This document shows, piece after piece, positions 44,601 to 55,981 of a stretch of DNA of 64,000 bases. Every line of letters starts with the position of its first letter. Positions within the stretch are counted from its first letter, which is position 1. The DNA is from Cristatella mucedo (lineage: Eukaryota; Bryozoa; Phylactolaemata; Cristatellidae). The translations under genes and the position numbers were made by a program. The DNA lies in NCBI GenBank assembly GCA_009760855.2, contig WPIO01000025.1, forward strand, positions 2,963,501 to 3,027,500, written 5' to 3'. Below the pieces are notes generated by a model. It was not told the DNA's origin and made no database searches. It saw only the letters and a list, made by a program, of their open reading frames with translations.

Positions 44601-47300
44601 TTTGAGCGGTTTGCCATATTTCTACAATGACATTTATATAATCAAAAAAATTTTGGAGCTGCCTTTTACCACCAGTGCTATACGTGGCCTTGGACTTTTA
44701 AAGGTCACCAGAAGGTCAAAACAGCAGCTATAGCACATCAAACGATAGCTAATGCCACCAGTGTTCTTCGTGCCAATTTTCACGCCATTCAGTTTACTGG
44801 TCTTCGTACAATATTTTATAAATGTGCTTTTGGAGGGACAATTCCCCCTATTGGCGGCCATTTTGGGTGATAACTCCTACTACTGGCCGACTTACTCCCC
44901 CACCACTCAATGTGTAGCCGGTTTACAGCTTGCAAAGACTGCTAAGTCTGGTGTACCTCTCCTGCCGAGAGATATTCGTGGATAAAGTGTTCACAATGCA
45001 TCACACTAGGTCTCAGATTTCAATTTACTGTTGCGTTTGGAGACGGTTTATTTTCGTAATCGCTCATCGCCTAAGCTTAATAGAAGATAACTAGTGTTCC
45101 ACTAAAACATTGCTAAGAACAGATATTTTATCATTCTCGGCAGGTGAAGCAGGCATTGTGCCGAGACCCTAATTAGTGAGGGCTAGTCCGTCATAACACT
45201 ATAAAAGAGTATCCATACAAGTTTAACTGAGCATTTGGCCTAATGCAGGCTCCAGTATCCACCATAGATGTCTGCATGTGAAGCACACACATGTGCACGG
45301 GCACACGGAGTTCTTTGAAGTGATATAGCTGCCCCTGGACGCTTACGGCTAGCAAAAGGTAGAACACTAGAATCTCGCCTTCTCGAGTGTGACTACGAAG
45401 CCTTTTGGAAATGTTTTCATTGACCAGGCTATGACAGTAGTGCAGCTGAGTATATAGATTGCGCCTGTGTGAAAAGCCTAATCTGAAGATACTTAGGAGC
45501 AGCTAAGCTGTCTCTGTAAAGAGTAACTCTCCAGCTTTACCTTGCCTGTGCTTATGAAGTTTCATGCACATTGTAATCGTCAAGTGGTTGATATTCAAGG
45601 GGATGTAAAAAGTTTTCATCATGCAACATCAACATACATTGCTGCATAGCCGACGTCAGTGGTGTGAACGAAAATTCCATCTATTGATGAAAATTGTGAT
45701 TCTTTCAAACGTTAAGAGTGGCACACAGCATATCAAATTAGTGCCTGCCGATCGTAATAAATTAGCAGCTGTCGCAGACCAAAGGACCATTTGCACGTGT
45801 GGATACGAAGGGGCAATCTCAAGCTGGCTGTTCTTGGCAATTCTTTGCACACCATGTGCCTTCAGCTGAACCAACTCATTCACACCACTGACACTGCATA
45901 TAACGGAAATGCTTAGCTGAGCATCGTGTCCAGGAAGGCGATGCTAGCTTCGAGCATCGATGACCTTGCAGCTCCTGCGGTTTCGAAAGGCCAAGATCAA
46001 AGAGTGTTAGCGAGCGCCGGCTTAGGTTTCCTCGTCAAAACGTCGAGTGCCTCTACAAGCTGCAAGCAAGCACTTCCACTACCTGCAAAATTGTTTCTGC
46101 TTGCCCAGCAGATCAGAGCTTCAGGTGGGTAAGCTACCGCAGAGATACCACCAGGCCTGCAGGACTGGCCGAATGCTCGTGCCCAGCTTTCTTGTGCACA
46201 GAGTTTGCAGGTGAGCTGCTCAGCTTCTCAGGAACTACCTGGAGAGCACAACTGGTCCATACCATTCATCATCAAGAAGAGTCAATGCGCGGTGTCATGC
46301 GTGAACGCTCTCTCTCTCTCTCTGCATCCCTCGCAATGTCCAGTAGGTCGTTACTGTCGAAGGCCCAGCCATACGAGCCGAAAGCACGAAGCCAGTGAGC
46401 GCAGCCATCTAGGCAGCTGTCACCACATTCAGCATCATGTCTGCGGTCGACGATCGGAGTCCAGTGATTGATTGCTACATTGCTTACAGCATGCAGCCAG
46501 GTGCATTCATCAAGAAGCGCACGAATCAAGTGGCTGATCGCTAGGATGGTAGTGACTAGCCTCTGCTGCAGCTTCTCGGGTCAAAAGCGTTCTGGGTTAA
46601 GCAGCAGCAACGTGCAGCCCGTGCGGGCTAGCGACAACACTCTGGTTCCACCACTGAGGCGGCTTCCTCTGGACGAGAAGGCAGGCAGGAAAGGGCTGTC
46701 AAGCCGGTGGCTTTAGGGTGAGAACACGGCGGCAAGAGACTCCACTACAAATAAGTACAAAAAGGGATGCAGATATCGTGTACAGTATAACATTCCAAGT
46801 CTCTGAAGGTGACCGGAAACTTGGTACTAGAACTGGAAGCCGACACAGCGAGCAGACCAAAATGACACCCAAGTGAAAAAGCAAGAATACTACACACATA
46901 ACCTTCCTGTTACATTCTTTTGGAGCATTCCTTGATGCTTTTGCTCTGTAATGGCTTAAATTTAGAAATGCTTCGATAAAAGACCAAATCATAAAGTCAA
47001 TAAGCGTTCTCTGAAGGGTCATCGTGTTAAATTGAATCGAGGATTCTGCTGCATGACGATTTACTTTAGGCTCAGATCATAGTGAGATGTGATCTCATAG
47101 TGAGATGCGATCTCATAGTGATCTCACCTCGTGAGACCGAAAAAAATGCTCTCGTGGCGAGGTCGGCAGACAGAGAAGGCGGCATTTCCGAGTCCAGTAG
47201 CAGCAGACGGCTATTAACCGAGCATTTCATGAGAGCAGCTAGACCTGTAGTATCGAAGACTTTCCTAGGGCTCCAACCTAAGATTTAATTCAGTTGGTCA
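41691..47300. other. Gene-poor stretch, no recognised gene
   Basis: I found no coding exon, RNA gene or element that recurs in the window. Minor content: a TTTA repeat at 44105-44120, a CT run at 46309-46323, and short direct repeats of ATCTCATAGTGAGATG at about 47072-47125. The open frames at 42752-43012, 43301-43591 and 45621-46529 show no motif I recognise. The 3' untranslated region and polyadenylation site of the GCP5 gene may lie in the right part. Confidence 0.4.
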
Positions 47301-47593
47301 GACTGAGCTAGAAGAGCTCCGAAGTCGAAGTGCTACTCAGAGGTCGGCAGAGAATGCTCTCCCATTGAAAAAACAGTGACATGCACAGCTCAAAAAAACT
47401 CAGACTGCAAAAACTTAAACGAGAGCAGGCCGCCGAGCAAGCAGCAGCATCCATCGAGCCAGTGCAAATCATCCTAGCCCAAATGCTGAAGGGGAGGGTG
47501 CTTGCACGCTTTGCTGGTGTGGTGGCTGCCGTGGGGCTTCGCAGGGGTCGGGCCTCAGCTGGCTGCAAGATGCCTTGCTCGCCAGGCGGCACA

Positions 47594-47702
47594 TCACGCA
47601 CGATGAGCCAGCGATCTCCTCTTGACGACCGCGTTCAGGAACACTGAGATGAACTCGGCAGCCTTCGCAGACTCGACTTCGATCCGAGCGAGCTCTTGAG
47701 CC
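47594..47702 (-). CDS. TUBGCP5: GCP5 exon 15 (C-terminus and stop)
   Basis: 109 bases, acceptor TTGCTGTCTCTGCTCAG, ending in TGA at 47594-47596. It encodes AQELARIEVESAKAAEFISV and FLNAVVKRRSLAHRA. It matches the last GRIP2 helix (F...FL...V.RG...HL) and closes shortly after, as expected. The last intron is short (172 bases). Confidence 0.8.
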
Positions 47703-47874
47703 CTGAGCAGAGACAGCAAGAGGCGATCTGCAATGCGCTACACACGTCTGGCCAGACGAGCCGGAAGCTCGGAGCAGAGCACAGGACTGTAGGAGCCACG
47801 CTTGACGGTGAAGCCCAGGGGGCCGAGCGCCAGCACGATCGCGTGCGTGCCAGCAGCGAAGGCCTGCAACGCAC

Positions 47875-48113
47875 CGGCTGGAAGCAGGCGAGGCTCCGAG
47901 GTCTCTGACGTTGACCCCGTCCCACAGAGCTTGGAATGCCACGGCCCCATCCAGGACGGCGAGTACAGCCTGCCGCGGTGCGATCGCGCTCTCGTTGAGC
48001 ATGCACCGATCGTGAACAAGGCGAACGTAGCGAGCGTGCTGGGCCAGCAGGGCACCCAAGTCGGCAGCAGCAGCGCTGGCTTGCTCAAACTCGAGTCCGG
48101 CCACGTGCACCAC
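47875..48113 (-). CDS. TUBGCP5: GCP5 exon 14
   Basis: 239 bases, acceptor TCACCTTCGAACAG, phase 0 start. It encodes VVHVAGLEFEQASAAAADLG, ALLAQHARYVRLVHDRCMLN, ESAIAPRQAVLAVLDGAVAF and QALWDG. The D(L/I)...HxxYLxxIxxRCLL motif of GRIP2 is conserved. I place the 3' end at donor GTGCGT, phase 2. Earlier weak donors just after LWDG are possible. Confidence 0.8.
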
Positions 48114-48485
48114 CTGTTCGAAGGTGAGACGCACATATATGGCAAGATGCATGCCAGTGCAAGGCCGGCACATCGCCGGCATGCGACATGCGGTGGCAAT
48201 CCAAATTGTGCACAGCCGATCAATGGCGCTGCCGGGCAGCCGTGGACAGAAATCACTGTTGGAGCCATCTCGTCTATTTGGTTCGGCAAGCTATTCTCTA
48301 AATTGGCCCAGCCTTTCATAAGCATGCCCTGCGCCTGCACATTTACTCATCCCGTCTGCTCTAAAACTCTTGCATTAGTCAAGCACGGTGCGCACTGCCT
48401 GAATTTTAACGAACGAAGGCAACATAAATCAGTTGCTCAGTTGCTCACTCATTCAGCTTTGGCGTGCATTCAATTCTCCTGGACC

Positions 48486-48826
48486 TAAGTAATGTAATGT
48501 AATGTATGTAATGTATCTCCGTCAGTAACTCCACAAAGTCATAAAGACCATGTGGGTGTTACGCAGGAGAGTTTTGTATAGCGCACTTACAGCCTAAGCG
48601 GCTTTCGGTACGCATTCGGTAGCCAACAGACTTCGTCTCACGCAACACAGAGAAAGTGGGAAGCATAGCAGAGTTAGGAGAGCAGTTGAGGTAGTGAGTA
48701 GCATAGAAGTAGCAGTTCAGGACCGCTGAAAAAGATGTGCCATAGTCGGCAGTTGGAGAGTAGATGTCGTTGCGTAAGAATTGTAGAAGCGAGTTCCACA
48801 GTCTAGCACCTGCAGAGCTAAAGCTT
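48486..48826 (-). mobile_element. LINE-A 3' end in GCP5 intron
   Basis: Minus orientation, in the intron between exons 13 and 14. The TAATGTAATGTAATGTATGT tail at 48488-48515 is the reverse-complemented ACATT repeat, followed by the family 3' block and the last part of the RT region up to GCACCTGCAGAGCTAAAGCT. Very close to 10250-10560, so probably recent. Confidence 0.85.
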
Positions 48827-49184
48827 AGTAGTGCTCAACACAGCATTCCAAGTGCGTACTCTGAGACGGAACAACCTACGACTTAGCCTACCTTAAACTT
48901 ACCAAGAGGCACCTTACCTAATGGTAAACCTAAATATAGCTACAACATTACTACAGAGATGGCAGCGAATAAAAGAAAAGCATGTGGGCCACAACTGCTG
49001 ACAATGTTCATTCAGTCCTCTCGCCAACGTCAATTTCGGAGGCTGCCCCCTCAGCAAAGCATGGCGGGCGGGCACGCGCGCAGGTGCTGAAATATTGCAC
49101 CAAAGAGCGGCAAGCTTTCTGGTGGTGGGAGGGGGAGAAGCAGAAACTTCCGGAAGGCGATAGCTCGGCGAAATATCTGCCTAC

Positions 49185-49306
49185 TTGCGTGACTGCGTAG
49201 TCGTGTATCCCGTTGACGAAGTGCATCAGGCGCAGCCGCAGCATCAGCAGCCTCATCCTTATTGGTGAATTCGTCTCGTGACTCGTCGCACTGCTCAGCG
49301 CCAGAT
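49185..49306 (-). CDS. TUBGCP5: GCP5 exon 13 (LMHFVN motif)
   Basis: 122 bases, acceptor CAAGCTCACTTGCAG and donor GTAGGC, phase 1 to 0. It encodes LALSSATSHETNSPIRMRLL and MLRLRLMHFVNGIHDYAVTQ. The R..M..f...l..y motif of GRIP2 is clear. Confidence 0.9.
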
Positions 49307-50249
49307 CTGCAAGTGAGCTTGCAACTGCAGCCAGCCAGCAAGCCAACCTATCAAGGAACTGGTGCAAGCCATCTCCTATGCAGCCTTGTATGGCAGTTCG
49401 TCAGTGAGGTGCATCCGAACGGGGCACGAGATGCTTGCGACGTCAAGAAATACGACGAGGCAGCTTAGAGAGCAAGGAAATGCACGACTCGGCAGAGTGG
49501 CAGAGTGGCAATCACACAGGGCAGCACCTCTCTGGCTAGGAAGGAAGGAAGTGATAGCTGAGCGAAAACGAGGAGCCAGCCGTAGTCGGCCGAAGGCTTG
49601 CACATCGCAGCCTGCGTGTCAATGAGCTTGTCGTCAGCAAAAAAACGCTATCGACCCGCATAGACTACAGCTGCAGGTGCTTGAGAATGAACAAAAAAGA
49701 GACAAATTAGCAAATGACTGCAGCTGACTCGTCGAACCAATTTAACCAGGTTATTAAGTTCCCAGAACGGTGCCGCAGGACTGGACAGGAAACAAATAAC
49801 TGGCTTCATCAGTGGCCTCAGGGAGGGTCGTGGGTTTAGCCCACGGCCTGCAGCAGCACAATAGTTACCAGTGGCTGCCCACTTGCCACACCCAATAAAG
49901 TAGACATTCCCTAGAGGTCAGGCCCGAAGCCTACTGCTCCTATAGGGGAAATGTCGCTCGACTACAAGTGACACTGCAGTATTTAATAAAATAGGATAGG
50001 GAAATGGGAGATTTTGCATGTCAGATGAAACGAGAAATGTGCTACCCGAAGCTGAGATCGCATTCCTACTGAAATGGCTCAAAAATGTGCTAAAAATGAC
50101 TGAACTCGCTTCACAAAATAATTGGGTAGCATTCATACGAGGCATTAGCCGAGCAAGTTGGAAGACCTGAGGCCTGCAGCAGCGGTGGCTCTGAGCAACC
50201 AGTTCTCTAGCTGCGATTATTAACGACTGCTCATACCTCCTTTCCAGCA

Positions 50250-50345
50250 GCTGTCAGGTGCCTAGAAAGAGATTTCGTTCTCTGCAGATGTTTTGGAAAT
50301 GTATTACTGCAATCATTATTATTTCTATCAACAACTTCCTTGTGG
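50250..50345 (+). mobile_element. L2-like LINE-B 3' tail
   Basis: GGTGCCTAGAAAGAGATTTC and GTTCTCTG followed by an ATTATTATTTC-rich tail, the family-B 3' end as at 22970 and 40150. It is only a fragment. Confidence 0.6.
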
Positions 50346-50499
50346 ACAGGAGGGCTGAAAGTGGGATGGAGCAGGATAAATTGTCTAAAGAAACATATTG
50401 TAATCTAATCATCTCAATGTACGTCAGACGACAGAGTATGGAGAAAGCAGACAGCAGACTAGTCACTCCAATCCAGTAAGCACGACTACGTAAGCACAA

Positions 50500-50636
50500 T
50501 TACGCACGAATGCGCACCGAAAGCCGCTTAGGCTGTGAGTGCGCTATACAAAACTCTCCTGCGTAACACCCACATGGTCTTTATGACTTTGTGGAGTTAC
50601 AGACGGAGATACATTACATTACATTACATTACATCA
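50500..50636 (+). mobile_element. LINE-A 3' end with ACATT tail
   Basis: ACCGAAAGCCGCTTAGGCTG, GCGCTATACAAAACTCTCCT, and four ACATT repeats ending at 50633, in the intron between GCP5 exons 12 and 13, opposite in orientation to the gene. Confidence 0.85.
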
Positions 50637-51106
50637 ATGGTTATCTCGACAAGATTACGGTATGCACTCGAGTGAGCCCACACATGCAAGACCACTAGCA
50701 TCGCCCAGAAGCATTACCGAATTATGCAAGCTACAGTAGGTTGTACATGAGCAGCAGCATGCTGTAGACAAACGACGTGTGACGCAAGCCATGCTTGTTG
50801 AGACGGCCATCATGAATCAGCAGCATATACGGCTTCGGTGGATGAGGACACGGCTGCAGACGTACATCATTGGCACATCATTGATACATCATGTGCACGT
50901 CATTGGCGATCTGGGCAGGGAACGCAGGGGAGGAAAGTAGCAAAAAACCGAAAAAGAGGAACCGCCTGCCGACAATGCGAAGCTGACATGCTCTCAGCTC
51001 CGCAAAAGGTGATGGCAGGACTAGCGAAAACCAGTCACACACTCCCACACATACGGGCACTGAGTGACGCAAGCATCCAGTCGGTCCATCGACCCAGCAT
51101 GCAACG

Positions 51107-51147
51107 GGGGGGGGGGGCAGCAGAGCACCTGGGGGGGGGGGGGGGGT
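51107..51147. repeat. Two poly-G runs
   Basis: Runs of about 11 and 15 G separated by CAGCAGAGCACCTG, in a GCP5 intron. They could form G-quadruplex DNA, or could be assembly-sensitive. Confidence 0.8.
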
Positions 51148-51341
51148 ACCAGCACAACCCCCGGCAGCTTCATTCGGGCAGCACGCAGCCACACGATTGC
51201 TGGTCTCGGTGCTGGGTCCGACTGTAGTGAGCACATAGCGCCGGCAGGAGCAGCAGCACGGGCAGCAGGATTAGCAGCAGCAGCAAGGGTGGCCTGCAAG
51301 CAAGGTGCGGCAGGCGCACCGAGCCAAATGGCAGCAAATAC

Positions 51342-51462
51342 CTGCAAAGCGAAGGTGGTCTAGCAGGTATTTGGCTTGCTTGATGCGAAGCAGGAAGCAG
51401 AACACACTACCGTACAGCCCGAGGCACTGGTCGTCGAGGAGCAGGGAAGTAGGCCATTCAGC
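51342..51462 (-). CDS. TUBGCP5: GCP5 exon 12 (WP motif)
   Basis: 121 bases, acceptor AATTGCACTTGCAG and donor GTATTT, phase 0 to 1. It encodes AEWPTSLLLDDQCLGLYGSV and FCFLLRIKQAKYLLDHLRFA. This is the conserved (P)WPl..ii......Y..iF.fLl.iK.akw.L block of GRIP2 near the gamma-tubulin interface. Confidence 0.9.
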
Positions 51463-51699
51463 CTGCAAGTGCAATTAACAGTAATGAACTGAGGAGAGCT
51501 TGTGGCAACTTGAATGGCAGTGATTGCTACTGCATCCACTGCATATAGGCATCAAGATCGCTTTCTAAACATGGAGGACCAGCCTGATGAATCGTACAAT
51601 TACGAGGGATATTCAGGTGGAATCAGGGATATCCATCATCTGTTGATGCAACTTCACGACTCAGGTGGTGGCTTCCAATCCTACAGTAGGCGATGCGTT

Positions 51700-51780
51700 A
51701 TTGCCCACAGCAAGTGGTAGTGATAGCCGTTAAAACTCTTCTGCCTCTATCAAAATGGGGCTTTTTAATCAACTAAACTT
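51700..51780 (+). mobile_element. SINE family 1, 3' half only
   Basis: TTGCCCACAGCAAGTGGTAG, TGATAGCCGTTAAAACTCTT, and TTTTTAATCAACTAAAC correspond to the body and tail of the tRNA-derived SINE seen at 41505-41690; the tRNA-like head is absent. Confidence 0.65.
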
Positions 51781-51918
51781 GACCTTTTTCATTAACTAAG
51801 AAAACATATTTAAATCTCTTAGGATGCTATACATATGTCTTACTATTATTAAGTGAAGGTAGGACGGAAAGTCACACCACAAGTGGGATGATAACTCACA
51901 TAATTCAAGAATGCAGGC

Positions 51919-51990
51919 ATACACACACGCACGCACACACGCACGCGCGCACACACGCGCGCACACACATGCACGCGCACACACGCACAA
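51919..51990. repeat. AC/ACGC microsatellite
   Basis: Alternating ACAC and ACGC units in a GCP5 intron. Long Cys/Val-rich open frames over it on the minus strand are artefacts of the repeat. Confidence 0.9.
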
Positions 51991-52668
51991 CTAAAACATC
52001 GATGCAGGCAAGTGGATTTACATGAATGAGCAACCGGGTGGTAGGGCGACATGAGACATAACAGGAAAGATAAAAGCTGGCTTTAGAAATCCAGGCACTA
52101 GAGCAGGCTAAGTCTGCATTATCAGCATGAGAGCATGTACCAGCTGCAGAGGGCTGAAGAAACTGATTAGCTCACACGCCAAACGCTTCCATAGCACAGG
52201 GAAGGAGAAAAAACTAACAACGAGCCATCGGTTAAGGCCACAGATCGATCTTCGTTTTCGTGCCTGCCACAGCTAAAGCAGTGAAGCGGAGTGGCAGAGC
52301 TGGCAGCGACCGACCGAGGCATAACTACGGCAGGATAAAGAGCCTCTACTCGCAAGATGAATCTGTCTCCATTGCTATCGTCCCAACCATCCAAGGAGCT
52401 AGCTTTTCTGTGGAATGGCGTGGTCAGTGAACACGGCAGATCGGATCACAGCACCGGGATATCAGCAAATTATTTAAGGGCACTGAGCCACGATCACGCC
52501 CACGCAGGCTAATAACGGCCTTCGAGTCGCTGTCGTTGCACAGTCGCCGTCCTTGCTGCCAGGTGTTCCACGGCTCCCCTCTCCCGGTGCCCTTGGATGG
52601 CAAGCCACCCACCGTGTCCAGTCTGCACTACCGGCAAACACCATCCCTAAAAAACCGGTAATGCTTAC

Positions 52669-52765
52669 TTTAAATTGCAGCCGCAGATCCTTTAGTGAGC
52701 AGACAGGTGCAACAGCTGATGCTGGGCCCCCACCAGCAGCCGAGTCGTCGGCAGTGACTGTGAAG
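52669..52765 (-). CDS. TUBGCP5: GCP5 exon 11
   Basis: 97 bases, acceptor TATTCTTTGAATGCAG and donor GTAAGC, phase 2 to 0. It encodes FTVTADDSAAGGGPASAVAP and VCSLKDLRLQFK. The LxxLxLxYxV-like strand just before the PWP motif in GCPs is recognisable. Confidence 0.8.
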
Positions 52766-52916
52766 CTGCATTCAAAGAATATACACATAAAGCAGAGTCA
52801 CATCATGCAAGCCATCTCTGCAAGCACACTTGGCGGCGCGGCCATTGCTACGGTATGCAGAGGCCACTACGCTCGAGGGGAGCGCTCACTTTTTTATCTG
52901 GTCCCCGACAACAGAC

Positions 52917-52996
52917 TTGAAGGGAGACTGCTCCAGTGACATTGCAAACACCTCGTTCAGCCAAAAGACGTCGGCAGTTGCACCGGGATGTCTTAA
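52917..52996 (-). CDS. TUBGCP5: GCP5 exon 10
   Basis: 80 bases, acceptor CATTCCACTGCAG and donor GTCTGT, phase 0 to 2. It encodes LRHPGATADVFWLNEVFAMS and LEQSPF. It matches the W.n...LN..L.eal stretch of GRIP2. The assignment of both ends relies on phase agreement with neighbours. Confidence 0.75.
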
Positions 52997-53112
52997 CTGC
53001 AGTGGAATGTTGCAATGCAGGCAGGTGGCACAGCACGAGCACGAGCTTGTCAGCGGGCAACTCGGAGGCAAAGCGGTAAAGGAAGGCAAAAGAAAGCGTA
53101 GTGGCGGCGTAC

Positions 53113-53175
53113 CTCTCCAAACAGGGCGGTGCAGAAACCCGACAGTGCCCAGCCATCCTCCATAAAGAAGTACTT
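53113..53175 (-). CDS. TUBGCP5: GCP5 exon 9 (FFMEDG micro-exon)
   Basis: A 63-base exon, acceptor TTCCTGCTGATTGTAG and donor GTACGC, phase 0. It encodes KYFFMEDGWALSGFCTALFG plus Glu. The (Y/F)FxMExGD-like motif is one of the most conserved in GCPs. Confidence 0.85.
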
Positions 53176-53259
53176 CTACAATCAGCAGGAAAAGGTTTGC
53201 ATTTAAGAGCAAGAAACTTAATTGAATGTATAATACATATATATATATATATTCTAAAA

Positions 53260-53330
53260 GATGCACACACACACACACAAACACACACAAACACACACGC
53301 ACACAGACACACACGGAGACACGCATACAT
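53260..53330. repeat. CA microsatellite
   Basis: CACACA-rich tract in the intron between GCP5 exons 8 and 9, with an adjacent TATATA run at 53238-53253. Confidence 0.9.
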
Positions 53331-53477
53331 GGACACACAGTTGTGCATGCTGCATTTAGGTGAGGGAAACATGCAAGAGGCAGAGGCCCGGAAAGGGGTT
53401 GAAGAGGGAGACAAGCTAGTGCATGCGTGTGTATGTGTGTGTGTGTGCACGTGTGTAGGGAAGGAAGTGCTTAATCG

Positions 53478-53572
53478 CCACTGCAAACGGTGGTGATAGC
53501 CGTGAAGGCTCTTTTGTCGCTATACAAGACGAGGCTGTTAAATCAGCTAGTATTTATTTATTTATTTATTAA
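53478..53572 (+). mobile_element. SINE family 1, 3' part with TATT tail
   Basis: TCGCCACTGCAAACGGTGGT, GATAGCCGTGAAGGCTCTTT, TGTCGCTATACAAGACGAGG and TTAAATCAGCTAG match the body of the family-1 SINE. A TATT repeat at about 53550-53571 is its 3' tail. Confidence 0.75.
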
Positions 53573-53714
53573 AGTGTGTGCAGTTCCCCACAACTTGCTG
53601 GTATCGTTAGTGGAGGCAGTTGTGACGTCAGCAATGGCAGCAGCCAGCAGTAGCAGCCATACTGAAGGCAACAGCAGCGGGGCAGGAGCGAGTCTCGGAT
53701 GCAGCGGCTCTCAC

Positions 53715-53886
53715 CCGCGCTGCCGCCACACTGCGCAGCACTCCACAGTCACTGACGAGCACAGAGAGAAGGCGCCGGCTCGCCGCTGCACACAGCCGCT
53801 CGACGAGAGGGCAGAGCAGACGCGCGATGAGCGGCTGCAGCGGCTCGACGTAGCGGCTGCTCCTCTGACAGGTCAGATCCACCCGG
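53715..53886 (-). CDS. TUBGCP5: GCP5 exon 8
   Basis: 172 bases, acceptor TCTCTGGTTCTCTGCAG and donor GTGAGA, phase 2 to 0. It encodes RVDLTCQRSSRYVEPLQPLI, ARLLCPLVERLCAAASRRLL and SVLVSDCGVLRSVAAAR, the GRIP2 helices leading to the FFxMExG motif of the next exon. Confidence 0.8.
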
Positions 53887-54176
53887 CTGCAGAGAACCAG
53901 AGAGACGATCAACTGACAAGGCAAGCTCACCTACATACACTCCCAAAGAGTACCAGCTCTGTTAGCAAGGTACTGCGACACCCGGGTCGACGGCATTCCA
54001 CGAAAGTAAAGCACAGCAGGGGAAAAAAGAGCCGGAATGTAAAGCTTGGCCAAACTATCTCAGCGGCTGAATTCATCCGTAGGTTGCCTTGCACATCCGT
54101 CGGGATTTTCAGTGTTCCTGTGCGTGCAAACAGCAAGCTCATCCAAGTTTAAGACGACTTTGCTGCACAAGAAAGC

Positions 54177-54177
<1 letters not shown>

Positions 54178-54260
<83 letters not shown>
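54178..54260. repeat. (CAG)27, read as (CTG)27 on the GCP5 sense strand
   Basis: About 27 uninterrupted CAG units lie in the intron between GCP5 exons 7 and 8. The polyglutamine and polyserine frames over it have no other coding support. Confidence 0.95.
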
Positions 54261-54309
54261 CTCACTGCATAGGCATCATGGTGAAGGTAACACGTGAATA
54301 AATGAATAA

Positions 54310-54470
54310 CTTATGTGCATAGCGCCTCAAGAGAACTTAATTTCTATTCAGGCGCTTCACATATGCCTCGGGGCTCGAGCCCATGACCTCAGCCAAGCCT
54401 TGGTCGGGACGAGCACCTTAACCTGGACCAAACCAGCTCGGCGTGGACTTGATCACGACCTAACTCGCAA
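54310..54470 (-). mobile_element. tRNA-derived SINE, family 2, with L2-like tail
   Basis: Minus orientation. Head AGCTGGTTTGGTCC with A-box-like sequence, B-box-like GGCTCGAGCCC (about 54372-54382), and the tail GAAGCGCCTGAATAGAAATT, AAGTTCTCTTGAGGCGCTAT. It is the same family as 55982-56219. Confidence 0.8.
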
Positions 54471-55981
54471 ACATCTTGCTACGAGTACATGCAGCTAGCC
54501 CACTGCCACGGGATTGCAGCAAAAGGGTGCCCGTATAAGAAACCGAAGGCAAAACAAAGGGCCAAGAGATAGCCCGAGGCCACTGGCTTCGAGTGCCGAC
54601 CCAGACAAATGCAACGTTAGCTAGTATCCCGTTGCAAGGTGCTTGGATCTCTGCGGGCGCAACTGGCTGGTGCCCAGATGCGAGATGCACCGACTAACCG
54701 CCCGATTGTTGCTGATACCAGCCCAGCGAACTGCTCTGTCGTCTATATCCACGAGGTCGATGGAAACTGGAGAGGGGAGCAGCAATTGCTGATGCACATG
54801 CCTCACTCAATTTCAAGCCGCTTTCGGTTATTCTTGTTTCAATTCCCATGCAGGTTGTTTTGCACACACTAGTATCTGATGGTAGCTTGCTTGCTCAAAT
54901 CGAATGACAATATGATGTACTGAATAGCTATAGCAAACCTATAGTGTCAGTCAGAAACTGTAAAGCTTAACCATTAAAACTGGCCCGGCCAGCCCATCTC
55001 CAGTAGACTCTCCGAGGCAGATCTGGATGTCCGCTTCCAAAATGACCTTTCGCTACACGGCCATATCGGCTTCACAGTCAGGTCTGTAACTTTCAGCTAC
55101 GTAAATATTGGAAAATAACCGTGCTCTTAGATAGGTGTGCCACAGCCTAGTTAGTTCAAGCATCCGTGACATTTTTCTGCCACGACTGCTGCAACCACCT
55201 CCTAGCAGGTCTTCTTGCCTGCATGCTCAATAAGACTCTTACGGATGGTCCGAAACTCGGCAGCTATGCTTGCCTGCTCTGTGAAACTGTCGAGGCTACC
55301 ACATTAAGCATATAGTCTTCAACCTGCACAGGCTCCACATTAGGTGGCCAATCGACTTCGAGTACAGTGTTGCTTACATTTAGCTTCTTTTGTCTATGGC
55401 ACATTTATGTCTGGAATACAACCCTAAAATAATATAACAAAATAAATAAAATAATAAAAATAAAATAATAAAATAATAAAACACACCCCTACCTCAGGCC
55501 TCCCCTCATACGAGGCCCACTCTCCTTCTGACTCCGGCCACTCAGCTGTGGCTCTTAGGCAGGCTCAGATCCTCTGGAGACCATCCATGCCTTCAGTTTC
55601 AAATGCACCTACAGCCCGGAACTCCAACACCCCCAGACATAATGACAATCAATCACCTCGAGATATTGAAAACGAAATATGACCCTCCCCTTCCCATTTC
55701 CACCAGCAACTGGTCTGTCTATGCAAATTCTTCTTTAGCTGCTCATGCCTGCTGCTGCTGCTGCAATAATGCTATTGCTTCCCTTTAAACACAAATGGCT
55801 GAATAAAGATTTAGTTCTCTTGGGGTGCTCTGGAGTATATCAGCACTGGTGTTACATATATATTCATGGCATTTCATTCATGGCTGGAGTCTTTCGAAGA
55901 GGCAATGAGGTGTGCTCGGTCAGGCTATACGTCACCTTCAGCTTTCCTCACGGACCTTTTGTGCACGGCTGGTGCCATCGA

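Noticed and set aside
47738-48340. Single long exon of about 200 residues on the minus strand
   Set aside because: Only its overlap with exon 14 is conserved, and that is in another frame. Splice sites and phase explain the region better as exon 14, a short intron and exon 15.
49795-49900. tRNA-like sequence GGTCGTGGGTTTAGCCCACG
   Set aside because: It resembles part of a tRNA-derived SINE head but lacks a proper B-box and any recognisable body, so I do not call it.
52848-53486. 212-residue minus-strand frame rich in Cys/Val and Thr/His
   Set aside because: It runs over a CA microsatellite and only incidentally overlaps GCP5 exons 9 and 10, mostly in the wrong frame.
54046-54301. Possible polyglutamine or polyserine protein
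   Set aside because: The frame exists only because of the CAG repeat, which lies in a GCP5 intron.
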